A stretch of 13,724 nucleotides of DNA from Pseudomonadota bacterium (lineage in GTDB: Bacteria; Pseudomonadota; Alphaproteobacteria; Acetobacterales; Acetobacteraceae), in NCBI GenBank assembly GCA_021845835.1, contig JAJZVE010000051.1:1-13724 (forward strand), given 5' to 3'. The notes under the pieces were generated by a model, which ran no database searches, was not told the origin of the DNA, and saw only the letters and a list, made by a program, of their open reading frames with translations. A program made the translations under genes and the position numbers. Positions 1 to 7,953 of this stretch are shown here, one piece after another (the first letter of the stretch is position 1; each line of letters starts with the position of its first letter).

Positions 1-1013
1 GGGCCGAACGCGCCGTGATCGCCGACGCGGCCGGCCTGCCGGCGCTGCGCGACGCGCTGGCCGGCACCGGCATCGCGACCGATGCCGGACCGGACGCGGT
101 GGTGGAAGCGGCCGGCATGGGCGCCGACTGGACGATGGCGGCGATCACCGGCGCCGCCGGCCTGCCGGCGACGCTGGCGGCGATCCGCCGCGGCGGCGCG
201 GTGGCGCTGGCCAACAAGGAGGCGCTGGTGTGCGCCGGCGACGCCATGCTCGCCGCGGTGCGCGCGCACGGCGCCACGCTGCTGCCGGTCGATTCCGAGC
301 ACAACGCCATCTTCCAGGCGATGGCCGACGGCAACCGCGAGGCGATCGAGCGCATCACGCTGACCGCCTCGGGCGGCCCGTTCCGCACCGCGAGCGTGGA
401 GGAGATGGCGCGCGCCCGGCCGGAGGCGGCGTTGCGCCATCCGGTCTGGTCGATGGGGGCCAAGATCTCCATCGACAGCGCCACCATGATGAACAAGGGC
501 CTGGAACTGATCGAAGCGGCGCGGCTGTTCGGGCTGCCGAGCGAGGCGATCGCGGTGCTGGTGCATCCGCAATCGGTGATCCACGGCATGGTCCACTACC
601 GCGACGGCAGCGTGCTGGCGCAGCTTGGCAGCCCGGACATGCGCGTGCCGATCGCGCACACGCTCGCCTGGCCGCGGCGCCTCGCCACGCCGGCGCCGCG
701 GCTCGATCTGGCGCAGCTCGGCAGCCTCACCTTCGAGCCGCCGGACGAGATACGCTTCCCGGCGCTGCGGCTGGCGCGGGCGGCGCTGGAGGCGGGCGGC
801 GGCGCGCCGTGCATCCTGAATGCGGCCAACGAGGTGGCGGTGGCCGCGTACCTGGAACGACGCATCGGCTTCCTCGACATCGCCGCCACGGTGGACCATG
901 TTCTGCAGGAAATCGACGCGCCGGCGGTGGCGACGATCGCGGCGGTGCTGGCGCTGGATGCCGAGAGCCGGGCCGCGGCGGCGCGTATCTGCGCCGCCCG
1001 CGCCGCTGCCTGA
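1..1013 (+). CDS. dxr: 1-deoxy-D-xylulose 5-phosphate reductoisomerase, 5' truncated by window edge
   Basis: DXR (IspC) converts 1-deoxy-D-xylulose 5-phosphate to 2-C-methyl-D-erythritol 4-phosphate with NADPH and a divalent metal, the committed step of the MEP isoprenoid pathway in the cytosol. The reading frame is open to base 3, and the in-frame GTG at 15 lies inside a conserved segment (AVIAD...LAGTG), so it is not the start. About 60 N-terminal residues, including the GSTGSIG-type NADPH-binding loop, should lie upstream. Visible family motifs are LANKEALV, then [10 protein letters not shown] with the metal-binding Asp-Ser-Glu encoded from 291, TASGGPFR, the long [20 protein letters not shown] stretch followed by GLE (metal-binding Glu codon 504-506), and [10 protein letters not shown]. 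The C-terminal helical domain is intact to the TGA stop. rseP begins 27 nt downstream, the usual alphaproteobacterial order. Identification is secure; only the true start is unseen. Confidence 0.97.
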   Translation, partial: AERAVIADAAGLPALRDALAGTGIATDAGPDAVVEAAGMGADWTMAAITGAAGLPATLAAIRRGGAVALANKEALVCAGDAMLAAVRAHGATLLPVDSEHNAIFQAMADGNREAIERITLTASGGPFRTASVEEMARARPEAALRHPVWSMGAKISIDSATMMNKGLELIEAARLFGLPSEAIAVLVHPQSVIHGMVHYRDGSVLAQLGSPDMRVPIAHTLAWPRRLATPAPRLDLAQLGSLTFEPPDEIRFPALRLARAALEAGGGAPCILNAANEVAVAAYLERRIGFLDIAATVDHVLQEIDAPAVATIAAVLALDAESRAAAARICAARAAA

Positions 1014-1027
1014 GCCTGCGTCTCCCG

Positions 1028-1033
1028 AGGGAG
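1028..1033 (+). promoter_or_regulatory. Shine-Dalgarno site for rseP (AGGGAG)
   Basis: AGGGAG lies 7 nt before the GTG at 1041. It supports that GTG as the rseP start and suggests independent translation initiation rather than coupling to dxr. Confidence 0.6.
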
Positions 1034-1040
1034 CCTGCCC

Positions 1041-2153
1041 GTGTTCAACGCCTTGCCGTCGCCGTTCAGCTTCATCGTCCCGTTCGTCATCGTGCTCGGT
1101 GTGCTCGTGTTTTTCCACGAGCTCGGACACTATCTCGCGGCGCGCTGGCGGGGCGTGCATGTCGAGACGTTCTCGATCGGCTTCGGACGTGCGCTCGCCA
1201 CCTGGACGGACCGGCACGACACGGTCTGGAAGCTGGCCTGGATCCCGCTTGGCGGCTACGTGAAGCTGCACGGCCAGGAGCGGCCGGAGGAAGTGGCGCC
1301 GGAGGTGCGGGCGCGCTGGCAGGCCGGACGGACGTTCCATGAGAAGGGCGTGGGGTCGCGCGCCATCGTGGTCGCGGCCGGGCCGGTGGCGAATTTCGTG
1401 CTCGCCGCGGTGCTGTTCGCCCTGCTGTTCGCGACCGTCGGCGCGCCACTGATCCTGCCGGAGATCGGCGACGTGCTGCCGGGCAGCGCCGCCGCGCGGG
1501 CAGGGCTGCAGAGCGGCGACCGCATCCTCGGCATCGACGGGCAGGCGGTCGCCCGGTTCGAGGACATTCAGCACATCATCGCGGCGCGACCGGACCGGCG
1601 GCTGACGTTGCAGATCCGCCGCGGCGACGCGACCGAGTCGGTCACGCTGACCACGGATTCGCGCCAGCAGGGTGACCGGCGCATCGGCAGCCTGGGCGTG
1701 ACCGCGCACGCGACCGAGTTCCACCGCCTGCCGGTCGGCCGGGCGGTGATCGAGGGGGTCGGGCACACCTACGACGTGGCGGAGCAGACGCTGGTCGGGC
1801 TGTGGCAGATGGTCTCGGCGGGGCGGGGTACCGAAGACCTCGGCGGGCCGCTGCGCATCGCGCAGCTCTCGGGCGAGGTGGCACAACTCGGCGCTGCCAG
1901 CCTGATCGACTTCATCGCCGTGCTGTCGGTCAATCTCGGTCTGATCAACCTGTTCCCGATCCCGATCCTGGACGGTGGCCATCTGGTGTTCTTCCTGGCG
2001 GAGGCGGTGCGCGGCCGACCGCTGCCGCCGCGCGCGGTGGAGTACGGGTTCCGCGCCGGGTTCGCCGTCCTGGTGGGACTGTTCGTGTTCGCCACCTGGA
2101 ACGACCTGTCGCATCTGGGGCTGGTGCGCTGGGTCGCGCACCTGATCGGATAA
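1041..2153 (+). CDS. rseP: RseP-family site-2 intramembrane zinc metalloprotease
   Basis: RseP is an inner-membrane M50 protease that cuts anti-sigma factors and remnant signal peptides within the membrane during envelope-stress control. The first membrane segment carries the zinc motif HELGH at residues 26-30, with Glu27 catalytic. The second half of the active site is NLFPIPILDGGHL at 303-315, with Asp311 as the third zinc ligand. A conserved AGPVANF stretch opens another membrane segment, and a PDZ domain spans roughly 140-215 (GDVLPGSAAARAGL...SGDRIL). At 370 residues with one PDZ it is shorter than the two-PDZ E. coli protein (about 450) and matches the alphaproteobacterial form. The GTG start has a good Shine-Dalgarno and places the HExxH helix at the expected position near the N-terminus. 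The neighbours dxr and bamA are the classical ones. The anti-sigma substrate is not visible here. Confidence 0.96.
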   Translation: MFNALPSPFSFIVPFVIVLGVLVFFHELGHYLAARWRGVHVETFSIGFGRALATWTDRHDTVWKLAWIPLGGYVKLHGQERPEEVAPEVRARWQAGRTFHEKGVGSRAIVVAAGPVANFVLAAVLFALLFATVGAPLILPEIGDVLPGSAAARAGLQSGDRILGIDGQAVARFEDIQHIIAARPDRRLTLQIRRGDATESVTLTTDSRQQGDRRIGSLGVTAHATEFHRLPVGRAVIEGVGHTYDVAEQTLVGLWQMVSAGRGTEDLGGPLRIAQLSGEVAQLGAASLIDFIAVLSVNLGLINLFPIPILDGGHLVFFLAEAVRGRPLPPRAVEYGFRAGFAVLVGLFVFATWNDLSHLGLVRWVAHLIG

Positions 2154-2192
2154 CTCTTAACTCTCGTTCATCACGGGTAGCGGAAGCGCGCA

Positions 2193-2213
2193 GGCGCGGC
2201 TATTGTCCGCGCC
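2193..2213 (+). other. GC-rich hairpin in the rseP-bamA spacer
   Basis: GGCGCGG (2193-2199) and CCGCGCC (2207-2213) form a perfect 7-bp stem around the 7-nt loop CTATTGT. No T-run follows, so it is not a canonical intrinsic terminator. It sits in the one long spacer of the envelope block and could be a leader structure, an RNA stability element or chance in GC-rich DNA. I could not find convincing -35/-10 boxes in this spacer. Confidence 0.35.
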
Positions 2214-2284
2214 GCTCGTCCGGGCGGGGTTCGACGACTCGGGCGCAGCCAGGATGCCGTCTTGTGGTTGGGCGGCGCCGCCGC

Positions 2285-2290
2285 AGGGGA
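2285..2290 (+). promoter_or_regulatory. Candidate Shine-Dalgarno for bamA TTG start
   Basis: AGGGGA ends 9 nt before the TTG at 2300 and supports that codon as the bamA start. A competing site, AGGA at 2251-2254, lies 9 nt before an in-frame GTG at 2264, so the start is not settled. Confidence 0.4.
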
Positions 2291-2299
2291 TTCCGGCTC

Positions 2300-4672
2300 T
2301 TGGTTCGCATTCGCGCTGCATTGCTCGCGTCGCTGTTGGGCGTGTCTGCCGTCGTGGCCGGTCCGGTCGTCACGCCCGCACTCGCACAGCAGCAGCCGGC
2401 GCCGGCGGCGCCGGCGGTGCTGCGCGCCGGCGGGGCGACGATCGCCGACATCCGCGTGGTCGGCAACCAGCGCATCGAGGCGGCAACGATCCGCTCCTAC
2501 ATGCTGGTGCAGCCGGGCGATGCGTTCGACCCGGACCGCATCGACCGCAGCCTCAAGACGCTTTACGCGACGGGGCTGTTCTCCGACGTGCGGATCGACC
2601 GCGAGGGGGCGGCGCTGGTCGTCCACGTCAGCGAGAACCCGACGGTCAACCGCATCGCCTTCGAGGGCAACCGCAAGCTCAACGACGAGACGCTGCGCGG
2701 GGAAGTGCAGCTCAAGCAGCGCAGCGTGTTCACGTCGGCGCTGGTGCAGGCCGACCGGCAGCGTCTGCTCGAACTATACGCCAAGCGCGGCCGCTATGCC
2801 GCGCGGGTGGAGCCGAAGATCATCAAGCTGCCGCAGAACCGCGTCGATGTGGTGTTCGAGATCAAGGAAGGCCCGATCACGCTGGTCAGCCGCATCGTGT
2901 TCGTCGGCAACCACGCCTTCAGCGAGAAACGGCTGCGCCAGGTGATCGAGAGCCGCGAGCAGGCCTGGTACCGCTTCCTGTCCAGCAGCGACGAATACGA
3001 TCCGGAGCGGATGAAGTTCGACTCGGAGCTGCTGCGCCGCTTCTATCTGCGCAACGGCTACGCTGATTTTGCCGTCACCGGCGCCACTGCCGAGCTGGCG
3101 CCCGACCGTTCCTCGTTCTTCGTAACCTTTGTGCTGAACGAAGGCCCGCGCTACCGCATCAGCAAGGTGGCGGTGAACTCCACGTTGCCGCACGTGGATG
3201 TGGCGATGCTGCGGAGCCAGGTGGATATTTCGGCGGGGGACTGGTACGACGGCGATGCGGTCGAGCGCAATGTGCAGACCCTGACCAGTGCGGTGCAGAA
3301 CCGCGGCATCGCCTTCGTGCAGGTCAAACCGCGCATCGCGCGCAACACCAAGAACAACACCGTGGATCTGGTGTTCGACGTGAGCGAGGCGCCGCGCGTC
3401 TATATCGAACGCATCAACATCAACGGCAACACGCGCACCGAGGACAAGGTGATCCGTCGCGCGATCACCGTGGCCGAAGGTGACGCCTACAATGACGCGC
3501 TGGTCCGCCGTTCCAAGCAGTCGCTGGAGGATCTCAACTACTTCGGCAGCGTCGACATCCGTCAGACACCCGGATCGGCGCCGGACCGCACGGTGCTCGA
3601 TACCAACATCACCGAGAAGGCAACCGGCGAGTTGACCATCGGCGGCGGCTACTCGACCGATGTCGGCCCGCTTGCGAATATCGGCCTGCACGAGAAGAAC
3701 TTTCTCGGCACCGGCGTGGACGCCGGCATCAACACGGTGATCGCACAGCTGGAAACGCAGATCGACCTTTCGGTCACCAACCCTTACTTCCTCGACCGGA
3801 ACATCGTCGCCGGCGAAGACGTGTTCTACATCGACGACAACCTGCAGTACGTTTCGGAGTACAACGAACGGCGCTACGGCGGCACGCTGTCCGGCGGCTA
3901 CAGCTTCAGCGACCATCTGCGGCAGTCGCTCAACTACTCGCTGGTCGATCGCACGGTGTACGGCATCCTGCCCACCGCCAGCCCGTACGTCGCTGACATG
4001 CGCGGCATGACGGTGATCTCGCAGGTCGGGCAGACGACGACGCTGGATTATCGCGACAGCGTACTTGACCCGCGCAGCGGCTGGGTCGTCCGCGTCGGCA
4101 GCGACTTCGCCGGTCTCGGCGGCAACGAGGAATTCGTGCGCGCCAAGGTGGACACCGCCTACTACATCCCGCTCGCCGGTCTGACCGGAAACCGCGACTG
4201 GGGCATTGCGATCAACGCCGGCACCGGCTACCTGTTCACGCTCGGCGGCCGCACCAGCATCGTCGATCGGTTCTTCCTCGGCGGCGACAACCTGCGCGGC
4301 TTCCTCGACGGCGGCGTCGGCCCGCACGCAGCGCCGCCGCCCGGTGCGCAATACTACGCGGACAGCCTTGGCGGGCAGTTCATCTGGACGCAATCGACCG
4401 AACTGCGCTTCCCCTTGCCGCTGTCGCCGGATCTGGGACTGTCGGGACGGACCTTCGTGGACATGGGATCGCTCACCGGCGTGCCGCGGGTCTATGTCAA
4501 CGGCGTGGCCGCGCCGCTGGTGGACTATGCCGGGCCGCGCGTCGCGGTCGGCGTGGGCGTGACCTGGCGTTCGCCGTTCGGCCTCATCAATCTCGACGTG
4601 GGCGTGCCGATCATCAAATACCAGTACGACCAGCTTGAGCTCTTCCGCGTCGGCTTCGGTACGAGGTTCTAG
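2300..4672 (+). CDS. bamA: Outer-membrane protein assembly factor BamA (Omp85)
   Basis: BamA is the essential outer-membrane barrel that folds and inserts other beta-barrel proteins. With a TTG start at 2300 the protein has 790 residues and a textbook signal peptide: short Arg-containing n-region, Leu/Val core and a cut after ALA at 27-29. Five POTRA repeats follow, beginning near residues 46, 115, 191, 281 and 364; their recurring strand motif is visible as IRVVGN, IAFEGN, IVFVGN, VAVNS and ININGN. The beta-barrel starts near 444 (GELTIGGGY). The loop-6 family motif appears as LRGF at 665-668, and the protein ends in Phe, the usual barrel C-terminal signal. An in-frame GTG at 2264 would add 12 Arg-rich residues and cannot be excluded. 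The open frame further upstream lies inside rseP and is not coding. The stop overlaps the skp start by one base. Confidence 0.96.
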   Translation: MVRIRAALLASLLGVSAVVAGPVVTPALAQQQPAPAAPAVLRAGGATIADIRVVGNQRIEAATIRSYMLVQPGDAFDPDRIDRSLKTLYATGLFSDVRIDREGAALVVHVSENPTVNRIAFEGNRKLNDETLRGEVQLKQRSVFTSALVQADRQRLLELYAKRGRYAARVEPKIIKLPQNRVDVVFEIKEGPITLVSRIVFVGNHAFSEKRLRQVIESREQAWYRFLSSSDEYDPERMKFDSELLRRFYLRNGYADFAVTGATAELAPDRSSFFVTFVLNEGPRYRISKVAVNSTLPHVDVAMLRSQVDISAGDWYDGDAVERNVQTLTSAVQNRGIAFVQVKPRIARNTKNNTVDLVFDVSEAPRVYIERININGNTRTEDKVIRRAITVAEGDAYNDALVRRSKQSLEDLNYFGSVDIRQTPGSAPDRTVLDTNITEKATGELTIGGGYSTDVGPLANIGLHEKNFLGTGVDAGINTVIAQLETQIDLSVTNPYFLDRNIVAGEDVFYIDDNLQYVSEYNERRYGGTLSGGYSFSDHLRQSLNYSLVDRTVYGILPTASPYVADMRGMTVISQVGQTTTLDYRDSVLDPRSGWVVRVGSDFAGLGGNEEFVRAKVDTAYYIPLAGLTGNRDWGIAINAGTGYLFTLGGRTSIVDRFFLGGDNLRGFLDGGVGPHAAPPPGAQYYADSLGGQFIWTQSTELRFPLPLSPDLGLSGRTFVDMGSLTGVPRVYVNGVAAPLVDYAGPRVAVGVGVTWRSPFGLINLDVGVPIIKYQYDQLELFRVGFGTRF

Positions 4673-5556
4673 TGCGCACTTTCCGTTCCCTGGCTATCGC
4701 GGCGCTGGCCGCGGCGTTCTTCGTCCACCTGCCGTTGCCGGCGGCGGCGCAGAACCAGGACTATTTCATCCCGGGCCAGCAGAAGCCCGCGGTGCCACGA
4801 CCGCCGCCGCAGCGGCAACTGGCGCCGCCGGGCGAGGCGGGCGGGGCGCCGTTCGGCATGCCGCCGGGCGAGGCGGAGGCTCCGCCGCCGCCGCCGGCCA
4901 ACGTCGATCTGCCGCCGCCACCCGAGCTGCCGCCGGTCGCCAAGGGAGAGGCGCCGCCGGCCGCCGTGATCGGCGTGCTCGGCGTGCCGGAAGTGATGCG
5001 CGCCTCCACGGCGGCGCAGGAGGTGGAAAAGACCATCGGCGCCCGGCGCAACAAGCTGAACGAGGACGCACAGAAGGAACAGCAGGCCTGGCGCGATATG
5101 CAGCAGGCGCTGGCCAATGACCGCACCAAGCTCAACGCCGAGCAGATCCGCGCCCGCGAGCGCGCCCTGCAGGAACGCATCACCAACGCCCAGCGCACCT
5201 TCCGCGAGCGCAACCGCGTCATCCAGGAAGCGGCGCAGTACGCGCTGGCGCAGATCGAGCGCACGCTGGTGTCCGTGATCCGGCAGGTGTCGGAGAGCCG
5301 CGGGATGAACCTCGTGCTGCACCGCTCGCAGGTGGCGCTGAACGTTAACCAGTTTGACATCACCGAGCAGGTGACGACGCAGCTCAACAAGGTGCTGCCG
5401 AAGGTGATCGTGCCGCCGGACGGCGTCACGCCCGCGGAGATGGTGGCGGCGGCGAAGAAGGAGGCGGCAAAGGCGGCAGCCGCCAAGCCGGCGGTGCCCG
5501 CGGTGCCCGCGGCGCCCGCGGCGCCGGCGCCGGCCACCCAGAAACCGGCCCAGTAA
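4672..5556 (+). CDS. skp: Skp/OmpH-family periplasmic chaperone with Pro-rich N-terminal and Ala/Pro C-terminal extensions
   Basis: Skp-family chaperones hold unfolded outer-membrane proteins in the periplasm and deliver them to BamA. The GTG start shares its G with the TAG stop of bamA (TAGTG), implying translational coupling. Residues 1-26 form a signal peptide ending AAA before QNQ. Residues about 33-97 are a Pro/Gly/Ala-rich segment with runs such as PPPPP. The OmpH core follows at about 99-250: the VIGVLGVPEVM strand, long charged helices rich in Gln, Glu and Arg that would form the coiled-coil arms, then the GMNLVLHRSQV strand and the FDITEQV helix typical of the family. The tail from about 255 is Lys/Ala then Ala/Pro repeats. 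At 294 residues it is much longer than E. coli Skp (161 mature plus signal). The extra parts are low complexity, and their role is unknown. Confidence 0.92.
   Translation: MRTFRSLAIAALAAAFFVHLPLPAAAQNQDYFIPGQQKPAVPRPPPQRQLAPPGEAGGAPFGMPPGEAEAPPPPPANVDLPPPPELPPVAKGEAPPAAVIGVLGVPEVMRASTAAQEVEKTIGARRNKLNEDAQKEQQAWRDMQQALANDRTKLNAEQIRARERALQERITNAQRTFRERNRVIQEAAQYALAQIERTLVSVIRQVSESRGMNLVLHRSQVALNVNQFDITEQVTTQLNKVLPKVIVPPDGVTPAEMVAAAKKEAAKAAAAKPAVPAVPAAPAAPAPATQKPAQ
5491..5526 (+). repeat. Four imperfect 9-bp tandem units in the skp 3' end
   Basis: GCGGTGCCC occurs twice (5491-5499, 5500-5508), followed by GCGGCGCCC (5509-5517) and GCGGCGCCG (5518-5526). They encode the AVP/AAP triplets of the Ala/Pro tail of the Skp-like protein. 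Unit number could vary between strains by slippage. Confidence 0.7.
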
Positions 5557-5563
5557 GCGCGCG

Positions 5564-6601
5564 GTGGCGGCAGGCGACCCGCGCTTCTTCCAGCGCGCCG
5601 GCCCGCACTCGCTGGCCGCGCTGGCGGCAGCCTGCGGCGCACCGGCGCCGGTGCGCGAGGCGATGATCGCCGGCGTGGCGCCGCTGCAGACCGCCGGGCC
5701 GGAGGAAGTGAGCTTCCTCGACAACCGGCGCTACCTGCCGGCGCTGGAGCTGACGCGCGCCGGTGCGGTGATCGTCCATCCGGACCTGGCCGGCCGCGTG
5801 CCGGCCGGCACCGTCGCCCTGCCCACCGCCGAACCCTATGCCGGCTGGGCGCGCGTCGCCGCCCTGTTCCACCCGCAGCCGCCGGCCCGGCCCGGCGCGC
5901 ATCCCAGCGCGGTCGTCGATGCCGCCGCCCGGATCGACGCTTCGGCAGAGATCGGGCCGCTCGCCGTCATCGGCGCGCGGGCGGAGATCGGGCCGCGCTG
6001 CCGCATCGCCGCGGGCGCGGTGATCGGCGAAGGGGTGGTGCTCGGCCCGGACTGCCGCATCGGCGCACTGGCGAGCGTGAGTCACGCGCTGCTGGGCGCA
6101 CGGGTCTATGTCTATCCGGGGGCGCGCATCGGCCAGGAGGGCTTCGGCTTCGCGACCACGAAGACGGGTTTTGTCACCGTGCCGCAGCTCGGCCGGGTGA
6201 TCCTGGAGGACGACGTGGAGGTCGGCGCGAACAGCACCGTCGACCGTGGCTCGGTCCAGGACACGGTGATCGGCGCCGGCTCGCGCCTCGACAACCTGGT
6301 GCAGATCGGGCACAACGTACGTCTTGGGCGATGTTGCGTGGTCGTCGCGCAGGCCGGGATTTCCGGATCGACCGTGTTGGAGGATTTCGTCATGGTCGGC
6401 GGCCAGGCGGGCCTGACCGGCCATTTGCGTATCGGGCGGCAGGCGCGCATTGGTGCGCAAGCCGGCATCATGGCCGATGTCCCCGACGGCACGGAGGTTG
6501 TCGGCAGCCCGGCCATGCCGGTGCGGGAATTCTTCCGCCAGGTGGCGACACTGCGCCGCCTCGCCGCGGGGCGGGGGCGAGAAGGGACGGGGTCGGGCTG
6601 A
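5564..6601 (+). CDS. lpxD: UDP-3-O-(3-hydroxyacyl)glucosamine N-acyltransferase
   Basis: LpxD performs the third step of lipid A synthesis, moving a 3-hydroxyacyl chain from acyl carrier protein to the 2-amino group of UDP-3-O-acylglucosamine in the cytosol. The protein has 345 residues, the usual length. An N-terminal uridine-binding domain (to about 105, with VSFLDNRRYLPAL) is followed by left-handed beta-helix hexapeptide repeats from about 110 to 310 (IDASAEIGPLAVIGARAEIG and similar). The conserved GQEGFGFA stretch, VPQLGRVILEDDVEVGANST and VDRGS precede LVQIGHNV, where His250 matches the catalytic histidine of the family. A C-terminal helix (FFRQVATLRRL) ends the fold. The GTG start lies 7 nt after the skp stop; upstream extension is blocked by skp. 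No strong Shine-Dalgarno is visible, so coupling to skp is likely. fabZ follows after 7 nt. Confidence 0.96.
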   Translation: MAAGDPRFFQRAGPHSLAALAAACGAPAPVREAMIAGVAPLQTAGPEEVSFLDNRRYLPALELTRAGAVIVHPDLAGRVPAGTVALPTAEPYAGWARVAALFHPQPPARPGAHPSAVVDAAARIDASAEIGPLAVIGARAEIGPRCRIAAGAVIGEGVVLGPDCRIGALASVSHALLGARVYVYPGARIGQEGFGFATTKTGFVTVPQLGRVILEDDVEVGANSTVDRGSVQDTVIGAGSRLDNLVQIGHNVRLGRCCVVVAQAGISGSTVLEDFVMVGGQAGLTGHLRIGRQARIGAQAGIMADVPDGTEVVGSPAMPVREFFRQVATLRRLAAGRGREGTGSG

Positions 6602-6608
6602 AACGGCA

Positions 6609-7103
6609 ATGGACACCACCACAACAGACGCGCAGCCGGCGGCCGCTTCCGGCGGAACGGTGGACATCGCGCGCATCCTCGACGCGATCCCGCACCGCTA
6701 CCCGTTCCTGATGATCGACCGCGTGGTCGATGTGGTGCAGAACTGTTCCGCGGTCGGCATCAAGAACGTCTCGGTCAACGAAAGTTTTTTCCAGGGTCAT
6801 TTCCCCGGCCATCCGGTGATGCCGGGCGTGCTCATCATCGAGAGCATGGCGCAGACCGCGGCGGTGCTGGTGGTGGAGACGCTGGGGCCGGACGCGGCCG
6901 GCAAGGTGGTCTATTTCATGTCGATCGAGGGCGCCAAGTTCCGTCGCCCGGTGCATCCGGGCGACCAGCTGCGCATCCATGTCACCAAGGACCGGCATCG
7001 GGGCAACGTGTGGAAGTTCAGTGCGGTGGCCCGCGTCGAAGGCGTTTCGGTGGCGGAGGCCACCTACGCCGCGATGATCATGGACCGGGTGGCCGAACGG
7101 TAG
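6609..7103 (+). CDS. fabZ: 3-hydroxyacyl-[acyl-carrier-protein] dehydratase FabZ
   Basis: FabZ dehydrates 3-hydroxyacyl-ACP to trans-2-enoyl-ACP in fatty-acid elongation and so competes with LpxA and LpxD for the same 3-hydroxyacyl-ACP pool. The 164-residue hot-dog-fold protein shows the PHRYPFLMIDRV segment at 28-39 and the active-site block FFQGHFPGHPVMPGV followed by LIIESMAQ. His64 and Glu78 align with the catalytic pair of the family. Residues 1-17 (Thr/Ala/Ser-rich) are a short non-conserved lead. I chose the ATG at 6609 because earlier in-frame starts fall inside lpxD. It is the only gene of the rseP-lpxA run that begins with ATG. Its place between lpxD and lpxA is the classical arrangement linking membrane phospholipid and lipid A supply. 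Confidence 0.97.
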   Translation: MDTTTTDAQPAAASGGTVDIARILDAIPHRYPFLMIDRVVDVVQNCSAVGIKNVSVNESFFQGHFPGHPVMPGVLIIESMAQTAAVLVVETLGPDAAGKVVYFMSIEGAKFRRPVHPGDQLRIHVTKDRHRGNVWKFSAVARVEGVSVAEATYAAMIMDRVAER

Positions 7104-7108
7104 GTCAC

Positions 7109-7113
7109 GGGAG
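7109..7113 (+). promoter_or_regulatory. Shine-Dalgarno site for lpxA (GGGAG)
   Basis: GGGAG lies 10 nt before the GTG at 7124 and selects it over earlier in-frame codons, which fall inside fabZ. Confidence 0.5.
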
Positions 7114-7123
7114 CGGGCAGGGC

Positions 7124-7942
7124 GTGAGCTTGATCCATGCGACTTCGATCGTGGCGCCGGGGGCCGCGATCGGCGAGGGGGTGCGTATCGGCCCCTGGTG
7201 CAGCGTCGGCCCGCACGTCACCATCGAGGACGGAGCGGAACTGATCAGCCATGTCGTCGTGGACGGGCGCACGCGCATCGGCGCGGGGGCGCGGCTGTTC
7301 CCGTTCTGCACCGTCGGCCTGCCGCCGCAGGACCTGAAATACAAGGGCGAGGACACGCTGTGCGAGGTCGGCGCGCGCACCCAGGTGCGCGAGAACGTCA
7401 CCATCCACCGCGGCACCGTCACCGGCAGCGGTGCCACGCGGGTCGGCGCCGACTGCCTGCTGATGGCAGTGGTGCATGTCGCGCATGACTGCATGCTCGG
7501 CGACGGCGTGATCGTCGCCAGCGCGGCGATGATCGGCGGCCATGTCGCGATCGGCGACGGCGCGGTGATCGGCGCAGCGGCGGGGCTGCACCAGTTCGTG
7601 CGCATCGGCCGCGGCGCCATGATCGGCGGCATGTCCGGCGTGGACGCGGACGTGATCCCGTTCGGCAGCGTCATCGGCAACCGTGCGCGGCTGGCCGGGC
7701 TGAACCTGGTGCGGCTGAAGCGGCTCGGCGTCGATCGTGCGCAGATCCACCGCCTGCGCGCAGCCTTCCGCCTGCTGTTCCGCGGCGACGGCGTGTTCGC
7801 GGCGCGTGTGGCAAGCGCGCGGGGGGAATTCGGGGCGGACCCGCTGGTGACCGAGGTGCTGGACTTCGTCGAAGCGCCGAGCCGCCGCGGCCTGACCCGG
7901 GTGGCGGCAGGGGCCGACGCGGGCGACGACGATGCCGCCTGA
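7124..7942 (+). CDS. lpxA: UDP-N-acetylglucosamine O-acyltransferase
   Basis: LpxA catalyses the first step of lipid A synthesis, transferring a 3-hydroxyacyl chain from ACP to the 3-OH of UDP-GlcNAc. The 272-residue protein is a left-handed beta-helix from the first residues (HATSIVAPGAAIGEGVRIGP) followed by a C-terminal helical domain from about 195 (LKRLGVDRAQIHRLRAAFRL). Diagnostic motifs are LPPQDLKYKGE, NVTIHRGTV and HVAHDC, in which His118 and His121 correspond to E. coli His122 and the catalytic His125, then HQFVRIG. The GTG start lies 20 nt after fabZ. Residues after about 260 are a variable Ala/Asp-rich tail. The next gene is on the opposite strand and convergent, so this co-directional run probably ends here, although I find no clear terminator. 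Confidence 0.97.
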   Translation: MSLIHATSIVAPGAAIGEGVRIGPWCSVGPHVTIEDGAELISHVVVDGRTRIGAGARLFPFCTVGLPPQDLKYKGEDTLCEVGARTQVRENVTIHRGTVTGSGATRVGADCLLMAVVHVAHDCMLGDGVIVASAAMIGGHVAIGDGAVIGAAAGLHQFVRIGRGAMIGGMSGVDADVIPFGSVIGNRARLAGLNLVRLKRLGVDRAQIHRLRAAFRLLFRGDGVFAARVASARGEFGADPLVTEVLDFVEAPSRRGLTRVAAGADAGDDDAA

Positions 7943-7953
7943 ACGGGACGGAC

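Noticed and set aside
230..1342. 370-residue plus-strand frame bridging dxr and rseP
   Set aside because: It is Arg/Gly/Ala-rich and out of frame with two well-recognised genes, with no domain.
1802..2299. Open frame continuing upstream of bamA into rseP
   Set aside because: This part translates to Arg/Gly/Ala-rich sequence out of frame with the intact rseP end (LDGGHL motif). The signal peptide fixes the BamA start near 2264-2300.
2774..4393. 539-residue minus-strand frame opposite bamA
   Set aside because: The plus strand encodes unmistakable POTRA and barrel sequence. The reverse frame is low-complexity Val/Ala/Asp/Arg without motifs.
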